NCBI GenBank assembly: GCA_949358305.1
Contig: OX442323.1
Span: 2,914,001-2,978,000 of the forward strand
Direction of reading: 5' to 3'
Length of the DNA stretch: 64,000 bases
Source of the DNA: Strigamia acuminata
Taxonomy: Eukaryota; Arthropoda; Chilopoda; Geophilomorpha; Linotaeniidae
The notes beneath the pieces were generated by a model. That model worked only from the letters and a program-made list of their open reading frames with translations. It had not been told where the DNA came from and made no database searches. Every line of letters starts with the position of its first letter. The first letter of the stretch is position 1. Of this stretch, positions 55,542-64,000 are shown piece after piece. A program made the translations under genes and the position numbers.

Positions 55542-55970
55542 GAGAGTTTGCGAGATGCATTTTTCCCTTATTTTGCTCCACGATACACTATTTTAGTGCC
55601 GTATCGTAAGGGAAAAATCTTTAGTGTATCGTTTTCAACACTAAATTAAAATATAGCGCAGCCAATCAGAATTGAGAACACTATATTGTTAGCTCCGCCC
55701 ATTGCAAATGGCGATTATTTTGTTGTCCCGATCAAACACATCACAGTCATAGGTACGTAGATTGAATGATAAGTGAGGCCCAAAATTGAATTTTAGGCCC
55801 AAAACCATACTTTATAGGCATAATATTGGAATTTCATGCAGAAATTTGCACATTTATGCCGCCAAATTGAATTTTTAGGCCCAAAATTACTAACTATTAT
55901 TTTTCCCTTACACTATTTTTATACCGTATAGTCTTTAAGTGTAAGGGAAAAATGCATCCCACAAACTCTC
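55542..55970. mobile_element. TA-flanked MITE family A, copy 2
   Basis: Ends GAGAGTTTGCGAGATGCAT and ATGCATCCCACAAACTCTC, flanked by TA at 55540-55541 and 55971-55972. The interior matches 4909-5400 (TAAGGGAAAAATCTTTAGTG, CAGCCAATCAGAATTGAG, CTCCGCCCATTGCAAATGGC) with a roughly 60-bp deletion near the right end. The two copies define the family's boundaries. Confidence 0.8.
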
Positions 55971-55972
55971 TA

Positions 55973-58021
55973 TTGTCTTTAAAATAAATAAATAAATAAC
56001 AATTCGCATTTCGCAAGTTATTTAACTGGTTTATATTATTTTACCTGTTAAATTTTAAATTTAGATTGGTTTAAAAACATAAACTGTACGAATGCGCCTA
56101 GTGTGTACAAAATTATCCTTTTTTCAAGTTTAATTAACAAATATTTTTTAACATACATAAAATTTTAAATATTCTGTAAAATGTTTATAAATTATCACGG
56201 AATTTAGCATTTAACCTGTTACAAAAGTATAAACAACTTAAGCACCACGCTTTTATATTTATTAGAATTAAAATAAAACCGAGTTGACAACAACAACAAC
56301 TCGCCAAATAAAAAAGGAAAAACACAAAGATAAAAGATTCAAGTTGATGTTTCCTGCGAACAAAAAAAGCAGGCCGACAAAAATGAAGAAAACGCAGCAA
56401 CATCGTGCAGATAAACGTAAAGAATGCAAAATTAATTAGCAGCATTTTCCAAACTCGCAGCGTTGAGCGCCGACTTGAAGCGTCGTCAACCTCGTAATCT
56501 TTCCTCACAAGCCAACTCTTTCTATAGCTTTGGCCTTTGCACACAACGAATCCCTCGTTTCCACAATAAATTATGGGAAACACCAACCGCCTTGCATTAT
56601 TCTCGGCCATTTATTAGTGGTGCTTCCCGTCTAATTCCCTGATAATTCTCGACTCTCCTTATTAATTATAACGAGACGAGGCGCTAGCCCTTCATAATGC
56701 TTTTCTTCCGCCACATTGTGGCCCCTGTTCGGTCTTTTCAAGCTTGCGCAGTCGCTCCAAATTCCAGATTGCCTGCGATTCCACTATCTGCGCCGCCATC
56801 CATCATCAAATTCTCGCTTCTCAATTCATATTCCAGGCGGAAGAATCGATATGGAAAAGCAGATGACATTCGTGATGCATTTGCAAGTGGCGAAAGTTCA
56901 ATCGAACATCGCTCAAACTGGATAGAAATTAAACTTGCGAATGGAATGGCAAACTAATTAGCTGTGGGAGGAAAACCGGACCCGAAGTCCCGACCAGACG
57001 AATTAAACTTTGGATGCGGTCTTGAAACTTTCTTCTTTTTATTAGTTAGCTTTGGAATTATGCTTTTATTGTCTCGCTGAAAAATGCCAGCACAGCATCG
57101 CTGTCACGCATCAAAAGAACATTGCCAGAGTAGAAGAGACAGAGTCACTCCCTATCACATTAAAGCCACCATGGGTGTGTCACCTCCCAAGTGTCATAAG
57201 TTGAACGTTGAAAATGTGCAGAAAAAGGCGATTCGGTTAGACTACCCTGCACGTCTAATTCAATAAAGTAAGACGGTTTTAGCTCGTGAAACCAACCCTA
57301 CCGACAGATAAAATTAAGAAACACCTAGTTTATGACATCACTTGCATCTGCTAAATGTAACTAGCCTGAATATTACATTTCTCCTTTTATGTTTTCTCGT
57401 GGCGCATTGATCAAACCCCGAAAACAATTACTAACCCTAATATGGAAACCGTTAGTCCCATGTAAAAACCCAAATGGTTCAAAAATACATTGGAATTCGT
57501 AATGAGTTGAACGGTTGAACATAAAACAAGTGTTTACTCTATGAAGGACACGAGTCCAGGCTATTTGAATACTATAAGGTTGCGCAACTTGGAGAAAAAA
57601 GTTAATAATTTTGGACATCGATCTGCGCACAACGTCACAGATTATAATCCTGTATTGCTGTATCACCGGCCATTCATGACGTCAAATTACTGCACAGATT
57701 TTTAAATTAAATTTAATTCACACGCATGAAATTAGTCTCAATTTTATTTTATTTTATGTGAACTTAAAATTAGAGTATTAACTCTCGGTATTAAATACTC
57801 CTAACAATCTGATATCACATACCAGTATATTTTAGTACTTTTACATACGTTGCTAGACCCTTTGATGACGACACGCTTTTCGACCAATGACGGCAAAGTG
57901 TCCAAGTTTCACCCCCCCTGACACGAGTCGAACTGTATTCGAAAATCACAACAATACATGAGACACTTCAAACATAACGACAACGTAAAACTAACAATTA
58001 TATTGCAATGTATTTTATAAA
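55973..58021. other. Non-coding stretch
   Basis: No supported gene. The 141-codon minus frame at 56185-56610 has a Phe/Leu/Cys-rich second half and no domain; the first half (NARRLVFPIIYCG...) is not recognised. Confidence 0.4.
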
Positions 58022-58026
58022 ACAAA

Positions 58027-58057
<31 letters not shown>

Positions 58058-58058
58058 A
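58022..58058. repeat. AAAT microsatellite
   Basis: About nine AAAT units. Confidence 0.9.
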
Positions 58059-59150
58059 CGCCCAAGTGGCAATTTGAAGCTTTATTTCGTTAAACTTAAT
58101 TCCGTTAAGTGAAAATATATTTTTGTTTACACGTTAAATTTTCGAGAAAAGTAAAATTCAGATTTTCACTTATAAGTTATCTTATATATATTTTCATCAT
58201 ATCTAAGTAGATGGGTAGGTTCATTTATCAAAAGACACTTTCACCTTGCCGAATAGAGTGCACTCGCTCAATCCCCCTTTCATGTCTTCTTATTCCAAAA
58301 GGGATTTACGATTGAGGTTAGCAGTGCTCACACATTCTTTCATTTTCACAAATGTCCAAATCAATATCCTTCACTCTTATCCTTGAGAAAATAGCCATCT
58401 GAACACAATTCCCTCCTTTCTTCTCAATATTATTCTACTCGAACACATACATTGTTTTTTCCTTTCACTAAAAAAAGCATAAAAAGACATGTTATGACCG
58501 CATTCGTCTCGAATCGCCCATCCATTTCTATCCATCTCCTCCCATCATTTTATTGCCTTCTTCCACAAACAACGATCGGGGGAGATAGGTGCGTCGAAAA
58601 TCGCCTCCAAACGTCCATTCAAATTTGAATACAGACGGCTATGAAACAATGGGGCACTCATTTGCGAAAAGATCAAGCGTTTTGCATGAGGTGAACGTTA
58701 TCAAATGTTTGGACGACATTCAATCGCAACTGCAATTGGAACGGGCTCAAATCCTCATATAACCTCCGAAAGAGTTCATATATAAGACAAAATGACTCCT
58801 ATTATGGTGTTTCCAACTGCTACACAATGGGTTATGGCTGTATATTTCGCACAGCTGGCCGTGCAACCACCTCCCCAGCCACTTCGGTTACATCTGAATA
58901 GAAAATCATTTCAATTTCAAAACCAAACTCATTCATATTTCACTCTTTTTTTTTAAAAATGCAATTCAATCAGCTTTTTCTTACAGTTTTAACAGCAAAA
59001 AATGTCGATTTTTTTCGTTTTTTTTTTATATGTGATTTTGAAATATAAATTTTTAATTTTCCTCTCAACTGCAGAAATTTATTATAAAAAAAAACTTTTT
59101 GTGAAAATGTTTTTTTTAACTCGTTTGTTCGCCATTGCTTGGTATATGTA
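58059..59150. other. Non-coding stretch
   Basis: No gene recognised. Confidence 0.45.
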
Positions 59151-59460
59151 TATACATGGTGTCCCAAAAGTCTGGACCCTCCAAGTAATTTCCAAAACAC
59201 TTGAGATATCAGAAAACTAAAAAAAAAATCACACAGGAAATCATCCATTGCGAATCTGATAGCATCCTCAAATTTGACTTCTGACCTTGGGAAGGACAGA
59301 ATTCAATTTGGAACTTTTGAACGGTAAGAGATAGAGCAATAATTCCAATTAGAAAGTGGTAGATCATGGCCTAATTAGTCTAAAAACATAATTTACTAAA
59401 AATATTTTCCTACGAAATTTTTGGAAAAACCTACTAAAATTGTCTCTACAGCTGCATGAT
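59151..59460 (+). mobile_element. TATACAGGGTG-family repeat, divergent copy 3
   Basis: Begins TATACATGGTGTCCCAAAAG and contains TCAAATTTGACTTCTGACC, AATTAGAAAGTGGTAGATCA and CTAATTAGTCTAAAAACAT in the family order. It is the most divergent copy; the right end is indistinct. Confidence 0.5.
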
Positions 59461-60587
59461 AAAATTAAGTAAACGCAGTAAATAAGCTTTACCAAAATTT
59501 CAACAAAGTTATCAAAATAATTTGCAAACATTAGATTTTCTTTAATCTAAAAAAAGTTTTTTTAGATTAAAGAAAAGCTTATTGTATATATATAAGTTAC
59601 AACAGCAACTATAAGGTTTCGTGCATCACTGAACTGGCAAAAATTGTCACATTCACTTAAAAAAGTGTAAAAAGCAATAAAACATGACCCAATCCAAAAA
59701 AAATACACAATTATAAACATTTAACCATATTTACACACAAAAGCACACACAAATCTCCTTCTTACTATTAAATATTTACACATTACTGCAAGGAACTAAG
59801 GCTTATATCCACACAGCAAACAAAAAACCACAAAACACAAAACTAATTAAAATCGATAAAGATCTAAAATTGCAAAAAAAAAATAAAAAAAAATAAAAAA
59901 AAAAAATTTTTTTAGTCATTAAAAACTATTTAAAATGAAAGTTCTAAAATTAAAAAGACAACGGTTAATTACATGCGAGTTATCATCATTTGCACTTTGA
60001 AACTAAACCCAACATCAATGAATTCTGTGGTCTGAGACTCGGGTAATTTGAATGCTTCATTTGCCTACAAATCCTTTGGGTTAATATGAAACTCTAAGAA
60101 AAATTACTTCTTTACATACCTCTATATAAAACCTTAAAAAAAATAAAAAAAAGTAAAGAAAAAATTGCAACCACCATCGAGTTTATAAATCATCTTGTCA
60201 AGAACTTAATCTTCTATTCTAGAAAAGAATTTGTGTCTACTTACAGCACCATTGAATTTTTCTCATTTTTTTTTAAGAAAAAATAAGAAGAAGAAAAAAT
60301 ATACAATGGGCTAAAGGGAGGCGGAGGAAGGAAGGGAGAAGTTATTTTCTATGATTAGAATATTCAGCAATGCCTCCCTCGTTGCTAATAAACCATCAAA
60401 AGCAATCTGAATTTCCAAAAAAAGAATAAATAAAAATTAAAAAAATCTCAACTTAATGAATTTTTCATCAAATGGACCGACTCAAATAAATACATAAATA
60501 AATAAATAAATAAATAAATACACTCAAATTGTAGTTTTAAAGTAAAAAATTGCCAAGCAAACGTGAAGATTGAAGAAACAACAAATA
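59461..60587. other. Non-coding stretch with AAAT tract
   Basis: AT-rich. An imperfect palindrome (TTTTCTTTAATCTAAAAAAA then TTTTTTTAGATTAAAGAAAA) lies at about 59534-59575, and an (AAAT)n tract at about 60483-60521. No gene. Confidence 0.5.
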
Positions 60588-60938
60588 CCGTATTTTATCG
60601 ATTAAGAGCCGCGGCTCTTAATCAAAACTGCAATTTTAGTCAGCAATTACAATTTCGGTTTTTCGTTTGAAGTCTGAACATCCCAAACGAAGCGTACGTT
60701 CATCGTTCGTGAGGTTAAATACGGACACAATACCGTACTTTTGCAAAAATACGGTATTCTGGACGTCTCAGCTGTTAGTGATGTTGTTACTTCTTCTCGT
60801 CTTACTCTATGGGTGGCTTTATTCGGACTGGGAGTTAAAACTGTACATGGGGTGGACATGGTTACATGACACTACGTAAGTAGACTAAATAATCATTGGC
60901 GCTACTATTCGAGGCGACTCTTAATCGGTAAAATACGG
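60588..60938. mobile_element. TACCGTATTTTATCG MITE
   Basis: Left end CCGTATTTTATCGATTAAGA and right end TCTTAATCGGTAAAATACGG are inverse; the left flank is TA and the right is CA, so one side of a TA duplication has mutated. At 60600-60623 there is a perfect 24-bp palindrome whose half is GATTAAGAGCCG. Shorter inverted words (AATACGGACACAATACCGTA, GCAAAAATACGGTATTCTGG) lie inside. No real gene; the short frames on both strands are incidental. Confidence 0.7.
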
Positions 60939-62893
60939 CATGTTTAAAAAATAAATAAAAAATATTTTCTGAAGAGTTTCTTCTTTTTAAAAAAAATAGT
61001 TACAAGATTAATTACTTTTTGCATCTCATGGGCTCTCTCTCTCTCCGACAACTCAAACGCTAATCAATTAAGCTTAATCTTATAAAATTAATCTTCTTTC
61101 AAAACAATTTAGTTGCTCTATCCCGTATTTTTTTTTAATTGCATATATTTCAAAGCATAATATACACTGTCATAAAGTTCATTTTAGGTTTTGTAATATA
61201 TGCGCTTGGATGAGTGCGGTGCAGATTCGCGATAATTTCTTTTTGAAAATGGCATCTTCATCGTTTATGAAACGTTCTTTTGCTATCAGAATTTTTCAAT
61301 TTAGCAAATTTTCTTGAGTTTCGGTAATTATTCCACCTTGTGCTTATTTTGTCTATTTTATTAGAAAATGTTGTATTTCTTGCCGTTAATTTTTTAGCTA
61401 TTTCATCTGGAATTTTTTCCTCTCTTTCTTGTGCGTCAAAAAAGGGGTAATGGGCGCTCAGAATCACCAACCCCTTGTTCAATCACATTGTAAAGGTAAA
61501 AATAATTTTTTATTAAAAAAAAATATTATCATAATTTATTGCCTTTTTTTAATTTAACCGTTTTCGAACCGAAAAGAAATGACCTCAAATCTCCATCAAT
61601 TTCCCGACTTTTCTACACCACTATACATTATTCAATTTTTTGCTTCTAAAAACCAACCCAAAATAAAAATCACAATCTTGAAAGTCGCAGAAGCTGCGAG
61701 GATTGATAAAAATAAAAAATAAAAATAAAAATAAAAATAAAATAAAAAACCATCACACCATAGATCATCACGATCATCGTGTTGGTAAAACAAAAGAACT
61801 CGCCAACACGGAAATGTCACATCCCAAAGTTCACCTCATCCCTCTCAATTTTTTTTAAAAAAAAACAGAAAAAAAGAAAAAACAAGAAGAAAAAAATAAA
61901 TAATAATAATAATAATAAGTGCCAACATTGGTCGAAATGTCAGCACCAGAATGCGATCATTATACGAGCAAAGCCAACATGATGAAAACGTTGCTGGCAT
62001 TTCCCACTTTTTCTCCAAGCGCCAGAAGTTGCTCTTGGAAAATTGCTCCTATAATAAAGGGGGTCAATCGATTAAACAAACATTGCAAGCCACTGACACT
62101 GTCAATTCCGAGCCGTGGCTATTGTTTGCACAACAACTAAAGCAAACGTTGCCCGCAAAATTGAGACAAAAACGACATTGACCAATGACCGAATTCCAAA
62201 CGAAAAACAAACTAGCCATTACTTAAAATCAGATAAATTTATAACAACACCATCTACTTAATAATTATTGCTAATAAAAAACTAAAAAAAAAATAGAAAA
62301 ACAAAATAATAATAAATAAAAAAACTAAAAAAAAAAAAAAAAGTATACTAATAAAAAAATAAAAATAAAATTGATGATGCAATATAGAGATTACACCGAG
62401 GACGATGTGGAAAGGAAATTAAACTCAGCTGTTAGGCTGAGCAGCACATTGTGGCCTCAATTGGGAATAATTTAATTATCGGTTATGCATAAAAGCATAT
62501 CAAACTTGCTCCTGCTCATCTCCTCGGGTGTGCTTAGTACCGCCAAAACCTCCACCAGATGGAGGCTTACTTCCATAACCTAAATGAAGGCCAGATGACT
62601 GTCGTCCGAAATTGCACGTGTATTATTGCCATAAAGTCATTGCTGCCTACAAATTCTGCGCCCATAACTACCTACGATGCACCAGTCGTAAAAACCTTAA
62701 GTCTACAATGAATATGGCACAATAAAAACTTGTTTTGTCATCACCCTCAACTCATTTCTCCCTCCAGCTCCTGTAACAACGTAGTAAAAGCAAAAATCTC
62801 TCATTAAGATCAAAATACAACAAAAATTGCAATTTTCTTACTGCTTTTTTTATGCGCATATTAATCACCCGTCAGTTTGGCTCGCATCGAGTC
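60939..62893. other. Non-coding stretch
   Basis: Low-complexity A-rich tracts at 61706-61750, 61852-61918 and 62281-62370, including an AAT microsatellite ending near 61918. No supported gene. Confidence 0.45.
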
Positions 62894-63113
62894 AGGGCCA
62901 GACTTAGGCATTGTGGGGGGGTCCCAAGCAAAAGTTTAATTTTAAAAAGAATAAAAACTACACTTATTATTATCTCCTTATATTTCATAAATCTGTAAAT
63001 GTATATGCGGCATCTTTTCGTGTGGAATGCAGAATTTTTTGCAGATTTTTTTTCGGATTTTTTTCAAAAATGTGTATTTTTGGAATTTTTTTCGGCGGCT
63101 GGGGTCCCCGGTA
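62894..63113. mobile_element. Possible truncated hAT-type end
   Basis: CAGGGCCAGACTTAGGCATT followed by GTGGGGGGGTCCCAAGC has the look of a hAT terminus with GC-rich subterminal sequence. GGCTGGGGTCCCCGG occurs near 63098. No matching inverted right end is seen, so the call is weak. Confidence 0.25.
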
Positions 63114-63143
63114 GATGACAGTGTAAAAACTAGCAAGTTTTAA

Positions 63144-63758
63144 GCCTAGTACTCATACGCTTTCAGAGTCTAAATATTTTTACAGTCTTAATTTTTCAAC
63201 AGCACCATTTCAAGCGGAATGTTTTATCCTCTTATTATTCAGAGTCTGATAAATTTGTGGTACTCATGAAATTGTCACCAGAAAGTTTCCGTACTCTTAA
63301 ACTTTGCGAGTCATTGTTGCTTGTTTTGCAAATGGCTGGCAATGGCAATGAAGCTTTGTCCGACTTTTCTGACTTAAATAATTTTAAAATCAGTTTTGGT
63401 CTTTTTGCAATTAAAAAAGCATTTATTTTGTCTGAAATGCAGGCAAAAATATAATTCTACTAACCTTCAACAAACAACGTGTTCAATTGTAGTAGTTGGG
63501 CGTCTTTGTTTGCAACCGGCTGTGACCAGTTGCAAATTTTAGATAAAAAACAAGGAAATTCTGGGTAGACAAAATTTATTCAGAATCTGAAACAATTAAA
63601 TTTTTCCGTGCCGGTGCCGGAAACAATTCGTTTCCACTTGCAAGGGTGATTCAGAGTCTAAACAATATTTTTATGAGTACCATCCTTGACAGGAAACTTA
63701 TTAAGACTTTGATTCCTGTTACCATTCCAAGGACGGAATGGTGTTATGAGTACTAGGC
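63144..63758. mobile_element. TTTAA-flanked inverted-repeat element
   Basis: Terminal inverted repeats GCCTAGTACTCATA and TATGAGTACTAGGC are flanked by TTTAA on both sides (63139-63143 and 63759-63763). Subterminally, CAGAGTCTAAATATTTTTAC and CAGAGTCTAAACAATATTTTTATGAGTACC repeat related words, and GGTACTCATGAAA recurs inside. A 65-codon plus frame (63257-63454) has no recognisable domain. The 5-bp AT-only duplication and ends do not match any superfamily I can name with confidence. Confidence 0.75.
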
Positions 63759-63763
63759 TTTAA

Positions 63764-64000
63764 GCTACAATACGTAGAAGAGAGCGTAGAAACAAACAGA
63801 GAAGCCAACATTCGTGATGCGCTTTTCTATTGAGATTGGATGACGCTGGTCCAGATGTCCAGTTTGACCCACATTCTTGTTTTTACTTGTGTAAACCCCT
63901 AAAATGTTAGAATAAATGCTTGTGCTACCTTGTTAACCACGTTTTTGTCAGTTCCTAAGAAATTCAGTTAGAAATTTACTAGATAGTTCAAATTTAGTCA
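63764..64000. other. Non-coding end of window
   Basis: No feature seen. Confidence 0.5.

Noticed and set aside
56185-56610. A 141-codon minus-strand frame with hydrophobic segments
   Set aside because: The Phe/Leu/Cys-rich half is what A-rich DNA gives when read in reverse; no family resemblance.
1-64000. CRISPR arrays, operons or bacterial promoters
   Set aside because: The repeats lack spacer structure, and introns and transposon types show the DNA is eukaryotic nuclear.

Overview
The window is AT-rich eukaryotic nuclear DNA. GT-AG introns, dispersed inverted-repeat transposons, hAT and Ty3/gypsy elements and AT-rich microsatellites point to an invertebrate, most likely an arthropod. The species cannot be fixed from the sequence. 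Nearly all of the 64 kb is intron or intergenic DNA packed with mobile-element copies.

Host genes. Two exons are well supported, both on the minus strand. One (23206-23438) encodes 77 codons of charged, Arg/Asp/Ser-rich protein. The other (7213-7515) encodes about 100 codons of Ser/Pro-rich, apparently disordered protein. Both have good splice sites. The first ends in phase 1 and the second begins in the matching phase, so they may be consecutive exons of one gene with a 15.7 kb intron. I do not recognise the protein. A weaker exon candidate lies at 2479-2631 (minus).

Main element. A complete Ty3/gypsy LTR retrotransposon occupies 35765-40706 on the minus strand. It has two 228-bp LTRs that look identical, a 5-bp target duplication (GTCAG), a tRNA-Ser-type primer binding site and one unbroken 1461-codon Gag-Pol frame (zinc knuckle, protease, reverse transcriptase, RNase H, DD35E integrase, GPF motif). 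It is GC-richer than its surroundings and looks young. A decayed relative, consisting of one LTR plus a primer site, lies 1 kb away at 41715-41950.

Other repeats, left to right: a hAT-like GTTCAC-rich family (4348, 21172); a TA-flanked MITE (4909, 55542); a family beginning TATACAGGGTG (6847, 11515, 43837, 59151) with a 765-bp head-to-head palindrome built from it (43070-43834); a foldback family with core CCCATTGGTCGAGCC and copy-specific arms (8448, 16447, 32670, 42734, 46735, 47010); 5S rRNA-derived SINE-like pieces (15341, 46178); a GACGCAACG family (16117, 55167); TACCGTAT-type MITEs (24978, 60588); a TTTACATGCAC MITE (27004); pogo/Tigger-like pieces (29248, 48448); two CAGGGGTCGGCAA hAT elements with different internal satellites (50042, 51812); and a TTTAA-flanked inverted-repeat element (63144-63758). 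Several are nested or abut each other.

Most interesting signals: the retrotransposon's unusual protease triplet (DQG), its LTR-supplied stop codon and tRNA-like primer site; foldback arms that match within a copy but differ between copies; sibling hAT copies that expanded different internal tandem repeats; and 5S-derived pieces each followed by a hairpin.
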